Assembly (NCBI GenBank): GCA_964528155.1
Contig: CAZGRL010000027.1
Location: 1-41,838, forward strand
Reading direction: 5' to 3'
DNA: 41,838 bases
Origin: G001797105 sp964528155
Lineage (GTDB): Bacteria; Chloroflexota; Anaerolineae; Anaerolineales; E44-bin32
Below the pieces are notes generated by a model, which ran no database searches, had not been told where the DNA came from, and saw nothing but the letters and a program-made list of their open reading frames with translations. Position 1 is the stretch's first letter. Every line of letters starts with the position of its first letter. The translations under genes and the position numbers were made by a program. Shown here in pieces: positions 1-8,325 of this stretch.

Positions 1-2
1 CC

Positions 3-434
3 TGCATGGCGGCCTGTCCCACGGCGGCTATCTACCGTCCGCAGGATTTCCCGGAGATCGTAGAAATCAACGCTCAAAAGTGCATCGCCTGTGGCATGTG
101 CGCCATGGTATGTCCCTTTGACGTGATCACCTTCCATGCTTCTTTCCAGGCGCCGGAGAAGGCGGCGGTGGCGACCAAATGCAACCATTGCATCAGCCGC
201 CAGCGCGAGGGGCTGGGCCCCGCCTGTGTGGAGGCCTGCAAAGTGGGGGCGCTGCAGTTCGGCGAGATCAATGAGTTGGTGAAGGCGGCCCGAACGCGCT
301 ATTCGGAGGCGGTATCGGTCGCCGTGGGAACGGTTGCGTCTGAGGTGACCGCGCTGCCGATTGAGATCGAAACGTGGCGTGCCTGGGGCGCCGCCGTGTC
401 TGGGCTGAACGAAGATGGACAAAAAGGAGCGTGA
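3..434 (+). CDS. cooF: CooF-like 4Fe-4S electron-transfer protein (5' end outside window)
   Basis: This is the C-terminal part of a polyferredoxin that passes electrons between CO dehydrogenase and a partner. The reading frame is open from base 3 and its first codon is a cysteine belonging to a CxxxCP motif, so the real start lies upstream and the ATG at 6 is internal. Further cluster motifs are CIACGMCAMVCP (about residues 27-38) and CNHC followed by CVEAC (about residues 60-80). This cysteine pattern is typical of CooF/HycB-type proteins with several [4Fe-4S] clusters. The gene ends 3 bp before cooS, and the cooS ribosome-binding site (AAGGAG) lies in its last codons, so the two are co-transcribed. 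Family assignment is firm; the length is unknown because of the cut. Confidence 0.88.
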   Translation, partial: CMAACPTAAIYRPQDFPEIVEINAQKCIACGMCAMVCPFDVITFHASFQAPEKAAVATKCNHCISRQREGLGPACVEACKVGALQFGEINELVKAARTRYSEAVSVAVGTVASEVTALPIEIETWRAWGAAVSGLNEDGQKGA

Positions 435-437
435 GCC

Positions 438-2381
438 ATGACGACATCCTTTAGTGGGAATGGGTTCAAGCGGAAGAGCATCAACGCCGACGCCTGGGCG
501 ATGCTCGAAGTCGCCCGTCGGGAGGGCATAGAGACGGTTTGGGACCGGCTGGCCAAGCAGGAGCCGCAATGCGGCTACTGCAACCTGGGCACCAGTTGCC
601 GCATCTGCGCCATGGGCCCTTGCCGGGTGGATCCGTTCGGTGATGGACCCCAGAAGGGCGTGTGCGGCGCCGACGCCGACATCATCGTGGCCCGCAACCT
701 GGCCCGCATGGTCGTCGGGGGCGCCTCGGCCCACTCGGACCACGGGCGCGACATTCTCGAGACGCTGCATCTGGTGGGCGAAGGCAAGACTGATGTCTAC
801 CACATCAGCGCCCCGGAGAAGCTGCGAGCTTTGGCGGCCGAGTACGGCATACAAACCGATGAAAAGAGTGATCAGGAGATCGCCGCGGCGCTGGCCTGGG
901 AAATGATGGAGGACTACGGCACCCGTCGGGAGAGATTGCCGATGGCGGCTCGGGCTCCCAAAGCGCGGCAGGAGATCTGGGAGAAGACGGGCACCTTCCC
1001 CCGCGGCGTGGACCGTGAGAATGTGGAGATGATGCACCGCACTCACATGGGGGTGGACAACGACTGGGTGAACATCCTGTTGCACGCCGTCCGTACCAGC
1101 CTGAGCGACGGCTGGGGCGGCTCGATGGTGGCCACCGAGCTCTCGGATGTGCTCTTTGGCGTACCGACGCCGAGATCCTCCAAGATGAATCTGGGTGTGC
1201 TCAAGGAAGACGAAGTCAACATCATCCTGCATGGGCACAACCCCATGCTCTCGGAGGTGATCGTTGCCGCGTCCCAGGATCCGGAGATGCTCACGTTGGC
1301 GGAGAAGCAGGGGGCCAAAGGCATCAACCTGGCCGGGGTGTGTTGCACCGGCAACGAAGTCTTGATGCGCAAGGGCATCCCGATGGCCGGTAACCACTTG
1401 ATGCAAGAACTGTGCATCATGACCGGTGCCGTCGAGCTGATGATCGTCGACTACCAGTGCATCATGCCGGCGGTCACCCAGACGGCCAAGTGCTTCCACA
1501 CCAAGGTCGTGAGCACCTTCGACAAGGCCAAGTTCCCTGGCGCCGAGCACATCAGCTTCGATCCCGCCCGCGGGATCGAGATCGGCAAGCAGATCGTGCA
1601 GAAGGCGGTGGAGAACTACGCCAACCGCGTGGCCGAGCGGGTCACCATCCCCCCGGTGGAGGCCGTTCCAGTGATGGCGGGCTTCTCGGTGGAGGCCATC
1701 CTCCAGGCGCTTGGGGGAACCCCGGAGCCTCTGGTCAAGGCCATCGTTGATGGAAACATCCGCGGCGCTGTGGGTGTGGTCGGCTGCAACAACCCCAAGA
1801 TCAAGCACGACATGGGACACACAGGGTTGACGCGCCGTCTGATCGAAAACGACATCCTGGTGGTTGTGACAGGCTGTGCAGCGGTCGCCGACGGGAAAGC
1901 AGGTCTGATGGTTCCTGAGGCGGCTGATCTGGCTGGTCCGGGGTTGAGCGCGGTCTGCAAGGCCCTGGGCATCCCGCCGGTGCTGCACATGGGAAGTTGC
2001 GTCGATAACACGCGCATCCTGGTGCTGGCGGCCGCGTTGGCCAATCATCTCGGCGTCGACATCAGCGTTCTGCCGCTCGCCGGAGCGGCGCCCGAGTGGT
2101 ACTCGGAGAAAGCCGTTTCGATCGGAACCTACGTCGTCGCTTCGGGGATCTACACCGTCCTGGGCACGGCGCCTCCGATCTTCGGGAGTCCGAACATCGT
2201 CAAGCTGCTGACGGAAGGTCTACAGGATGTCTTAGGGGCAACGTTCGCCGTCGAGCCGGATCCGGAGCGGGCGGCAACATTGATCCGCCGCCACATCGAA
2301 CGCAAGCGAGCAGGCCTCGGCTTGGCTGCGCTTGACCCGGAGACCATCCCCATGCCGGAAGCGGAACTACTACCGGCCTGA
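438..2381 (+). CDS. cooS: Carbon monoxide dehydrogenase catalytic subunit, CooF/FNOR-linked type
   Basis: Ni-Fe CO dehydrogenase (CO + H2O to CO2 + 2e + 2H+), 647 aa, full length. Cluster B ligands are C54, C57, C62 and C76. The D-cluster cysteines are C45 and C48, a CX2C spacing, instead of the more common CX7C. C-cluster ligands are visible in HGHNP (H265), GVCCTGNE (about 301-308), YQCIMP, VGCNNP, VTGCAA and HMGSCVDN. The catalytic HRTHMG motif is near residue 200. It starts at ATG 438 behind AAGGAG. It is flanked by cooF and a flavin oxidoreductase, the layout of a CODH module that links CO oxidation to NAD(P)H or ferredoxin, and it is separate from the ACS-linked acsA at 37.5-39.5 kb. 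The two copies differ clearly in their N-termini. Confidence 0.95.
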   Translation: MTTSFSGNGFKRKSINADAWAMLEVARREGIETVWDRLAKQEPQCGYCNLGTSCRICAMGPCRVDPFGDGPQKGVCGADADIIVARNLARMVVGGASAHSDHGRDILETLHLVGEGKTDVYHISAPEKLRALAAEYGIQTDEKSDQEIAAALAWEMMEDYGTRRERLPMAARAPKARQEIWEKTGTFPRGVDRENVEMMHRTHMGVDNDWVNILLHAVRTSLSDGWGGSMVATELSDVLFGVPTPRSSKMNLGVLKEDEVNIILHGHNPMLSEVIVAASQDPEMLTLAEKQGAKGINLAGVCCTGNEVLMRKGIPMAGNHLMQELCIMTGAVELMIVDYQCIMPAVTQTAKCFHTKVVSTFDKAKFPGAEHISFDPARGIEIGKQIVQKAVENYANRVAERVTIPPVEAVPVMAGFSVEAILQALGGTPEPLVKAIVDGNIRGAVGVVGCNNPKIKHDMGHTGLTRRLIENDILVVVTGCAAVADGKAGLMVPEAADLAGPGLSAVCKALGIPPVLHMGSCVDNTRILVLAAALANHLGVDISVLPLAGAAPEWYSEKAVSIGTYVVASGIYTVLGTAPPIFGSPNIVKLLTEGLQDVLGATFAVEPDPERAATLIRRHIERKRAGLGLAALDPETIPMPEAELLPA

Positions 2382-2442
2382 TCTACCGTTGATGGGCCGA
2401 GATCTCTTGATGAGCCCCGGCCCACCGCGAAAGGAGGCGCAC

Positions 2443-3669
2443 ATGCGGGTTGTCATCGTTGGCGCCGGGCCGGCCGGAGTAACGGTTGCCGAAACACTGC
2501 GGGCGTTCGATCGATCGGCGGAGATCGTGGTGGTCTCTGCCGAACCCTATCCTCCGTACTCACCGCCGGCGATGGCCGATCATTTCCTCACCGGATCGAT
2601 GTCTCATCTGTGGCGAGGGGAGGATTGGCCCGGCCGTGTCGGTGTGGACTATCGTCGTGGGGTAGCTGTTCGCAGTCTCGAACCAGAGGCGCATCGCCTG
2701 CGGTTTCAAGATGATGCCACGTTGACGTACGACAAGCTTGTGATCGCCAGCGGCAGTCGGCTCTACGCGCCGCTGGAAGGCATTGATCTCCCCGGGATCT
2801 ACAACTTCAAGTCGCTGACCGCGGCTGAAGGGCTCGTGGGCCGGGTGAAGAGCGGCGAAGCGCGTACGGCCCTGATCGTCGGGGCTGGCTTCATCGGGGT
2901 CGAGATCGCCATCCTGCTCCGGAAACTCGGACTTGAAGTGACCATGCTTGAGATGCTGGACCACGTCATGCCGCGTGTCCTTGTTCAGGAGACGGCTGCC
3001 CATGTCGAGCGCGCGCTGCAGGATCTGGGGGTCCGACTCCAACTGGACACAAAGGCCAAGGCCTTCATGGGGAACGGTCATGCCGAGGGAGTGCAGCTGG
3101 ACGACGGACAGACACTGGAGTCGGATGTACTGATCGCCGCCACCGGGGTCCGACCGAACACCGACTGGCTGGAAGACAGTGGAGTGGATGTCGGCTGGGG
3201 GGTCCGGGTAGACGAGTACATGCGGACATCTCTCACGGATGTGTATGCCGCCGGCGATGTTGTCGAAGGCACCGATCGTCTGACGGGTGAGCGCTTCGTC
3301 AACGCCATCTTCCCGAATGCGGTGGCGCAAGGGATCGTCGTGGGGCTCAACCTGGCCGGCTTCACCGTCCTCACAGAGGGGACGGACCGGATGAACAGCC
3401 TGAAGCACCTGGGGGTTCCGGTCGTCGTCGCCGGCTTGAAGGACGGCGATGAGACCTTGCATCGGCAGCAGGACGGATCCATGAGGCTGCTCTTCCTCAA
3501 GGAGAACCGACTGGTGGGCTTTCAGATGGTCGGCGACGTGAGTCCTGCCGGTGTCCTGCGATCCCTGATGAATCGCCGGCTGGATATCCGCCCGTTCAAA
3601 GATGAGCTGCTCGATCCGACGTTCGGGCAAGGGAAAGTCGCCTGGGGGGCGATCAGCGGGGCTGTGTGA
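2443..3669 (+). CDS. FAD/NAD(P)-dependent oxidoreductase (CODH-associated FNOR, rubredoxin-reductase-like)
   Basis: A 408-aa two-dinucleotide flavoprotein. The N-terminal FAD motif VGAGPAG is at about residues 6-12, the NAD(P) motif VGAGFIGVE at about 146-154, and the second FAD motif YAAGD near 270. It resembles NADH:rubredoxin oxidoreductases and the FNOR gene commonly found next to cooF-cooS, where it is thought to move electrons from CooF to NAD(P)+. The open frame extends upstream into cooS, but ATG 2443 is chosen because it follows a strong AAAGGAGG and gives the canonical MRVVIVGAGPAG start. It is the last gene of the + strand operon, with a terminator 18 bp after its stop. Physiological partner and cofactor preference cannot be read from sequence. 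Confidence 0.88.
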   Translation: MRVVIVGAGPAGVTVAETLRAFDRSAEIVVVSAEPYPPYSPPAMADHFLTGSMSHLWRGEDWPGRVGVDYRRGVAVRSLEPEAHRLRFQDDATLTYDKLVIASGSRLYAPLEGIDLPGIYNFKSLTAAEGLVGRVKSGEARTALIVGAGFIGVEIAILLRKLGLEVTMLEMLDHVMPRVLVQETAAHVERALQDLGVRLQLDTKAKAFMGNGHAEGVQLDDGQTLESDVLIAATGVRPNTDWLEDSGVDVGWGVRVDEYMRTSLTDVYAAGDVVEGTDRLTGERFVNAIFPNAVAQGIVVGLNLAGFTVLTEGTDRMNSLKHLGVPVVVAGLKDGDETLHRQQDGSMRLLFLKENRLVGFQMVGDVSPAGVLRSLMNRRLDIRPFKDELLDPTFGQGKVAWGAISGAV

Positions 3670-3687
3670 CCCACGCTGTGCAACAGT

Positions 3688-3723
3688 ATGCGGGCCTCCG
3701 TGACACACCGCGGAGGCCCGCAT
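3688..3723 (+). terminator. Rho-independent terminator of the cooF-cooS-FNOR operon
   Basis: A perfect 13-bp GC-rich stem (arms 3688-3700 and 3711-3723, built on GCGGGCCTCCG) with a 10-nt loop, followed by GTTTGTT on the + strand. It lies between the FNOR stop and the convergent cooC gene. The other side is not T-rich, so it probably acts mainly for the + strand operon. Confidence 0.8.
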
Positions 3724-3767
3724 GTTTGTTGCTCTCGGCTGTTGAAGCCAAAACGGAAGCGTGGTCC

Positions 3768-4550
3768 CTATGCTGCTGCGACCCGTTCCCGCAGATTGAG
3801 TATGATCTCCCGGGCGATGCTCGCCAGATCGGGGGCGACGTCGTGCAGGCTGTTCCCCTGGCGATCGGCCTCGCGCACCCGCGGGTCGTCTGGGACGAAG
3901 CCAAGGACTTCCAGCCCCGGAGCGTGTTCGGTGATGAACTTCTGGTCGTCTTCGCCTTGGACCTTGCTTCCCACGATGAACAGGTTTGAGAGCTTGATGT
4001 CCTGTGCCAATTTCGCGATCTGCTCGGCTGTCGCCAGACTGCGGGCCGTCGGTTCGACGACGATCAACATCGCATCAACGGCGTCGGCCGTCGCGCGGCC
4101 CAAGTGCTCGACCCCGGCATACATGTCCAGCAGGACCATCTCGTCACGCCGCAGCAAGATGTGAGTGATCAGGCTGCGCAGCAACGCGCTCTCGGGGCAG
4201 ATACATCCGGCTCCACCCAGCTCGACGGCACCCAACTCAAGCAGCCGGATGCCCCGATGGATCGCTGAAAAGCGATCCGGGATATCATCTACCCGCGGAT
4301 TGAGCTTGAAGTAGCCACCCGTGGTTCCCGGTTCTGCCCCCGTTCGCTCATAGATCAACTCATCCATCTTGGCGATGGGAGTCAGCCCGGACAGCTTCTC
4401 CGGGGGGAACCCGAGGGAGGCACCGAGACAGGGTGAGGGGTCGGCGTCGATCGCCAGCACGTTGTACCCAAGATCGACACAGCTATACGCCAGCAAACTC
4501 GCGAGTGTGGTCTTACCTACTCCACCCTTACCGGTAACAGCGATTTTCAT
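3768..4550 (-). CDS. cooC: CooC-type nickel-insertion ATPase
   Basis: A MinD/ParA-family P-loop ATPase of 260 aa that helps insert nickel into the CODH C-cluster. It starts with the canonical MKIAVTGKGGVGKTT deviant Walker A, has the switch motif DADPSP, and carries the CooC hallmark CxC (GAGCICPE, about residue 113), the proposed metal site of the dimer. ATG 4550 is preferred over the TTG six bases upstream because GAGG is spaced 6 nt from the ATG. It is the last gene of the hdrA2-to-cooC operon, convergent with the cooFS operon. It could serve either CODH. A second CooC/AcsF paralogue lies at 29.0-29.8 kb. Confidence 0.92.
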   Translation of the reverse strand: MKIAVTGKGGVGKTTLASLLAYSCVDLGYNVLAIDADPSPCLGASLGFPPEKLSGLTPIAKMDELIYERTGAEPGTTGGYFKLNPRVDDIPDRFSAIHRGIRLLELGAVELGGAGCICPESALLRSLITHILLRRDEMVLLDMYAGVEHLGRATADAVDAMLIVVEPTARSLATAEQIAKLAQDIKLSNLFIVGSKVQGEDDQKFITEHAPGLEVLGFVPDDPRVREADRQGNSLHDVAPDLASIAREIILNLRERVAAA

Positions 4551-4576
4551 TGGCAACCTCTACACAAGAAAGGCTA

Positions 4577-4673
4577 GACGGCGGACGACAGACGACGGAA
4601 GACCGGGGACGGGGGACCGGATAAGTCACGCCCGGTCTTCCGTCTCCCGTCCTCCGTCTGCCGTCCATCGTCC
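4577..4673. repeat. Dispersed palindromic intergenic element, copy 1
   Basis: The left arm is built from GACGG, GACGAC and GACCGG units and the right arm from the complementary CCGGTC, CCGTC and GTCC units, so the transcript would fold into a long imperfect hairpin. Similar elements occur at 5013-5120, 22069-22187, 29826-29958 and 35089-35145. This copy lies between cooC and the hdrC-like gene and encodes the last residues of the latter. Confidence 0.75.
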
Positions 4674-4982
4674 ATCATCCGGCGTACGTATTCCGCGCAG
4701 TTCAGCCTCGCGAACAAGCACGAGAATCACTGAGGCAATATCGATCCCCGAGGGGCAACGCACCCTCGGCAACAGATCGTCGCAGGTCCAGAGTGTGCTG
4801 TTTTCGAGAGCCCGCGGATCATCGCGGGCCGCGGCCTGCATAATCTCCCCGAATGTGAGGTCCATCCCGGGCAACATCCAGTCATCGCACGAATCGCAGT
4901 TTGTGCACTCCCGGACATCCTGTCCGGTGGAGGTCAGGATGATGGAGCGTAATGGACCGCGGTTACTTGGCGGGTCGGTCAA
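4626..4982 (-). CDS. Short, degenerate HdrC-like Fe-S protein
   Basis: About 118 aa with the layout of an HdrC dicluster ferredoxin but missing ligands. The first motif keeps CTNCDSC (C26, C29, C32) and lacks the expected fourth cysteine. The second keeps only C67 and C76-P, in LWTC and RCPSGID. The usual spacer and the helix after CPSGID are still recognisable, so it descends from HdrC. The start is uncertain: TTG 4982 has GGAGG about 12 nt upstream, while the longer GTG 5033 start lies inside a palindromic repeat without a clear ribosome-binding site. The C-terminus is encoded by repeat copy 1. It sits between the HdrC-HdrB fusion and cooC. It may be a structural subunit or a decaying gene; codon structure looks intact. 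Confidence 0.6.
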   Translation of the reverse strand: MTDPPSNRGPLRSIILTSTGQDVRECTNCDSCDDWMLPGMDLTFGEIMQAAARDDPRALENSTLWTCDDLLPRVRCPSGIDIASVILVLVREAELRGIRTPDDGRWTADGGRETEDRA

Positions 4983-5012
4983 CTCGGCGTCGTACCTCCG
5001 GGACGTCGGACC

Positions 5013-5120
5013 ACAGACGACGGACGACGGCACAAGACCGGAGACCGGGGACGGAAGACCGGATGCAGGCTGGAGCCCCAGTCTCCCGTCTTCCGTCCCC
5101 CGTCGGCCATCATTCGTCGG
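5013..5120. repeat. Dispersed palindromic intergenic element, copy 2
   Basis: Same family as copy 1: left arm of GACGAC, GACCGG and GACGGAAGACCGG units (5013-5062), a short non-palindromic centre, and right arm of CTCCCGTCTTCCGTC units (about 5081-5120). It fills the gap between the stop of the HdrC-HdrB fusion (5121) and the hdrC-like gene. Confidence 0.75.
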
Positions 5121-6518
5121 TCAGATCAATCCTTTCTCCGCGAGCACCGGCCTCGCATCCACCATTGTTCGCTCCAGGGCAGCTTGCTCCGGATGACCCT
5201 GGGCCACGGCCATTAACTGGGTGATATACAGCGTCGGGACGGGCTGCAAATCTTCCATCTGGGTCTGACGCCCGTCCAGGTTGGCGTGACACATCGGGCA
5301 GGCTACGGCAACGACGTCGGCGCCGCGGGCCTGGGCGTTGACTAGGATGCTGCGGCTCATCTTGAGAGCGATGTCGGTCTGGGTCAGCGAAAGCGAGGCA
5401 CCGCAGCAGGCGACCTTGTAGTCCCAGGCGACTGGCGTTCCCCCGAGTGCCTCAATGATCCGGTCCATTGCCATTGGATACTCAGCCTCGGTCGATCCGG
5501 TAACCTTGGGCGGTCGGGTTAGCAGACACCCGTAGTAGCAGGCGACTTTCAAGCCGGTCAGGGGCCGTGTCACGCTCGCCTTGACCGTCTCCAGACCAAC
5601 GCGATCGACGATCAGATCGAGCACCGAGGAGATCTTCACCGAGTCGTTGTAGGTGTAGCCCAGCTCCTGATCCAGGGACTCCTTGAGATCGGGGTCCAGT
5701 CGGAGTTCGTGAGCCGTGGTGCGGAAGCGGTTGAAGCACATTGCGCACGGAACCACGACCTCATTGAACCCTTCCTGTTCGTACCGCACCAGGCTGTCAA
5801 GCGGCAGCCTCACCGCCAACCGATGGTCGACCCGATGCGCGGGCGAGGAACCGCAGCACAACCAGCCTTCGGGTTCGATCGGCTTCAGGCCGAGTCTCCT
5901 GAGGACGAGCCGTGCCGAGATGTCGAAGTCCTTGGCTATCGAATGCAGCGAGCAACCTGGGTAGTACCCGACCTCGTCGGTCGGCCGCGAAATAGGAGCA
6001 AGCGGGGCCTTGTGCCGGCGGCGGCCGATCACGATCTCTGGTAGCAAGTTGATCTTGCCATGTCTGAACATATCCAGCCCGAGACCGACGTCTTTGAATG
6101 GCTTGCCCGTGCGCATGTTCATCTCGGCGATCAGCCCCAACTCATACGCCCGGCCCAGGATGTCGACATCTCGCAGGAAGACTTTGTTGAACAGCGCCAC
6201 CTCGGGAACCTTGGGCTCGACGCCCTTGGATATCGCCTCGCTCACAATGAAATCCATCACGCGGGCGATGTCGATCCCCTGTGGGCAGCGTGTCGTGCAA
6301 GTCTGACACGAGGCGCACAGCCAGGGCGACTGGCTCTGGTAGATCATGTCTTCCATGCCAAGCTGGGCAGCGCGCATGACCTGGTTCGGGGCGAGATCGA
6401 AGTAATCCGCCAGGGGGCACCCGGAAGTGCATTTGACGCAGTGGTAGCACAGGTAGACGTTTTCGCCGGTTGCCTGGCGGATGCGATCGGCCAGTTCCGT
6501 GCTGAGTTGGGTTTCCAT
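5121..6518 (-). CDS. HdrC-HdrB fusion, heterodisulfide reductase-like subunit
   Basis: 465 aa. The N-terminal HdrC part has two complete [4Fe-4S] motifs, C24-x2-C27-x2-C30-x3-C34-P and C68-x2-C71-x2-C74-x3-C78-P. The C-terminal HdrB part has two full CCG domains (YPGCS, WLCCGSS, CAMC; then YYGC, ACCGAS, CPMC), which in HdrB bind non-cubane [4Fe-4S] clusters. HdrBC-like proteins link the bifurcating HdrA to a substrate enzyme. With metF and metV directly upstream, the likely role matches the MetVF-HdrABC-MvhD complex of Moorella. ATG 6518 is preferred over an upstream start because it lies 7 bp after the metF stop with GAGG in front. The fusion of HdrC and HdrB in one chain contrasts with the separate pair at 41.1 kb. 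Confidence 0.93.
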   Translation of the reverse strand: METQLSTELADRIRQATGENVYLCYHCVKCTSGCPLADYFDLAPNQVMRAAQLGMEDMIYQSQSPWLCASCQTCTTRCPQGIDIARVMDFIVSEAISKGVEPKVPEVALFNKVFLRDVDILGRAYELGLIAEMNMRTGKPFKDVGLGLDMFRHGKINLLPEIVIGRRRHKAPLAPISRPTDEVGYYPGCSLHSIAKDFDISARLVLRRLGLKPIEPEGWLCCGSSPAHRVDHRLAVRLPLDSLVRYEQEGFNEVVVPCAMCFNRFRTTAHELRLDPDLKESLDQELGYTYNDSVKISSVLDLIVDRVGLETVKASVTRPLTGLKVACYYGCLLTRPPKVTGSTEAEYPMAMDRIIEALGGTPVAWDYKVACCGASLSLTQTDIALKMSRSILVNAQARGADVVAVACPMCHANLDGRQTQMEDLQPVPTLYITQLMAVAQGHPEQAALERTMVDARPVLAEKGLI

Positions 6519-6525
6519 CAATGCC

Positions 6526-7548
6526 TCACTCGCTGGCCAGGCCGGCGTCTGGCGAGGGCATGGGGGCCGGTTCGGGTCGTGGGAACAAGCCGGCACCCTC
6601 GACAAGCAGTTTCACTGCTTCCTCCCATTCGATGGCCATGATGTGCACGCCGGCCACGCCCTCGATCTGCTGCAACTGTTGTATCTGCTCGATGGCGATC
6701 TGGATGCCTTCCTTTCGCCAGGCAGCAGCGCGGGCTTTCTTGTCCTCTTTGTCGATGCCCGCGGCAGCCTGGGTCATACGGTCGACGAGTTCGTTGGGCA
6801 TGTCCATGCCCGGAACCTGGTCGCGCATGTATTTGGCCATCCCCGGCGACTTCAGCGGGCCGATGCCGGCCAAGATGTACACGCGCTTGTGCACCCCGAG
6901 CTGGCGGACTTTCTCCATGTATTCGCCGAAGCGCTCGAGGTTGTAGATCAGTTGTGTCTGGATGAAGTCGGCGCCGGCCTCCACTTTCTTGGCCAGCCGG
7001 TAGGGGCGCCACTCGAAAGGATCGCCGAATGGGTTCGCCGCGGCGCCGATGAAAAACCGCGGCTCAACGCCCTTGATTTCATCGCCGCACTGGAAGGCCT
7101 TCTTGTCTCGCATCTCCTCGACCATCTGGATCAACTGGACCGAGTCCAGGTCGTGCACGTTCTTGGCCGTGGGATGGTTGCCGAAGGATTGATGATCGCC
7201 GGTGAGGCAGAGAACGTTGCGCATCCCGAGGGCGTAGGCTCCCATGAGGTCGGATTGCATCGCCAGGCGATTGCGATCACGGCATGTCATCTGGATGACC
7301 GGCTCCAGGCCTTCCTGGAGGGCGAGTGTACCGGCGCCGATGCTCGACATGCGCACGATGGCGGTCTGGTTGTCGGTAATGTTGGCCGCTTCGCAGTAGC
7401 CCATCAGCAGGGCTGCCTTCTTGCGGATCACTTCGGCGTCGGCCGACTGTGGCGGCCCCAGTTCGGCTGTGACCGCGAAGTGGCCGGCCCGCAGAACACG
7501 CTCCAGTCGTGACCCGGACTTGAAACCGTTCATGTGTTCACCGCTCAC
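6526..7548 (-). CDS. metF: Methylenetetrahydrofolate reductase, catalytic subunit
   Basis: Reduces methylene-THF to methyl-THF in the methyl branch. 340 aa, TIM-barrel MTHFR family. Recognisable parts are the N-terminal TAELGPP strand, TDNQ, LTGDH (folate/FMN region), GAAANPFGDP, the FIQTQ strand (about 200) and AGIGPLKSPGMAKYM. A Pro/Ala-rich C-terminal tail makes it longer than the roughly 300-aa E. coli enzyme. The GTG start at 7548 has a strong AGGAGG six to seven bases upstream. It lies 18 bp downstream of metV and 7 bp upstream of the hdrC-hdrB fusion. MetF of this type works with MetV and often with Hdr subunits. The electron donor is inferred from the neighbours. Confidence 0.95.
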   Translation of the reverse strand: MSGEHMNGFKSGSRLERVLRAGHFAVTAELGPPQSADAEVIRKKAALLMGYCEAANITDNQTAIVRMSSIGAGTLALQEGLEPVIQMTCRDRNRLAMQSDLMGAYALGMRNVLCLTGDHQSFGNHPTAKNVHDLDSVQLIQMVEEMRDKKAFQCGDEIKGVEPRFFIGAAANPFGDPFEWRPYRLAKKVEAGADFIQTQLIYNLERFGEYMEKVRQLGVHKRVYILAGIGPLKSPGMAKYMRDQVPGMDMPNELVDRMTQAAAGIDKEDKKARAAAWRKEGIQIAIEQIQQLQQIEGVAGVHIMAIEWEEAVKLLVEGAGLFPRPEPAPMPSPDAGLASE

Positions 7549-7566
7549 GTCAACCCTCCTCGCCGG

Positions 7567-8253
7567 CTACTCGCTGACATCAGCCGCAAGCCGCAAGTCT
7601 TCTCGCGTGATCCTGCGCGGTCCACCGTCTCGACTGGTGGACCAATCCTTGGGTCCCTGAATCTGTGTGATCAGATGCAACTTACCCTGGGACTTCAGAC
7701 GGTCGTAGATCAGTTGCCAGGCGCAGGGCAGATCCTTGCTGACTTCGCACACTCCGTTCTGGGATCCACCACATGGGCCGTTGAGCAATTGCTTGGCGCA
7801 ACGGGCGATGGGACAAATGCCGCCGGTCAGGCCCAGGATGCACGAGCCGCACGCGGCGCAGCGCTCCTCCCACACGCCTTGTTCGGTCGGCATTCCCATG
7901 AAAGACGTGTTCAGCCCGGGTACGACCCAGGCCTCCGGGAAGCGCTCGACCAACGCCTGGACGCCAATGCCGCAGCCCACCGACAACACGATGTCGGCGT
8001 CGTGGATCTGCTCGCCAAGGCTGTCGATATACTCCCACTCGCACTGGCGCTGAACGGTGGTGTGCGTGACCTCCTTGGGCTGCCCGTCGATCTTGGAGGC
8101 CATCCTCAGGCTGGTCGCCAGGATGCCGGCTTCTTTTTCGCCGCCGGCGAAGCAAACCGTCACACATGTCCCGCAACCCACGACGAGGACCTTTTCCGCG
8201 TCGGCGATCAGCCCTTTGATCTCCTCTAGTGGCTTCTGCTCTGCAATGATCAT
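7567..8253 (-). CDS. metV: MetV, zinc/Fe-S partner subunit of methylene-THF reductase
   Basis: 228 aa, MTHFR C-terminal-like zinc-binding family. Cysteine-rich segments are VGCGTCVTVC (about residues 25-34) and the run CAACGSC, GGICPIARC, NGPCGG and GVCEV (about 130-170), typical of MetV. In acetogens MetV forms a complex with MetF and connects it to Fe-S electron donors. ATG 8253 follows GGGAG at 8-nt spacing. It is co-transcribed with mvhD1 (72-bp gap) and metF (18-bp gap). Confidence 0.93.
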   Translation of the reverse strand: MIIAEQKPLEEIKGLIADAEKVLVVGCGTCVTVCFAGGEKEAGILATSLRMASKIDGQPKEVTHTTVQRQCEWEYIDSLGEQIHDADIVLSVGCGIGVQALVERFPEAWVVPGLNTSFMGMPTEQGVWEERCAACGSCILGLTGGICPIARCAKQLLNGPCGGSQNGVCEVSKDLPCAWQLIYDRLKSQGKLHLITQIQGPKDWSTSRDGGPRRITREDLRLAADVSE

Positions 8254-8325
8254 GCCCTTATCTCCCTGGGCTTGGACTGGGCACTACCCTCGAAGCCCAA
8301 GCCACCTACTTCTACGAATTCGGCG

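Noticed and set aside
2560..3723. A 387-aa - strand open frame opposite the FNOR gene
   Set aside because: It is the reverse shadow of a well-supported flavoprotein gene, with no domain of its own.
4577..5120. CRISPR array in the GACGG/CCGTC repeats
   Set aside because: The elements are palindromic, of unequal length, and lie singly between genes without regular spacers or cas genes.
6519..6605. N-terminal extension of the HdrC-HdrB fusion to 6605
   Set aside because: It would lie inside metF; the ATG at 6518 just after the metF stop with GAGG is the better start.
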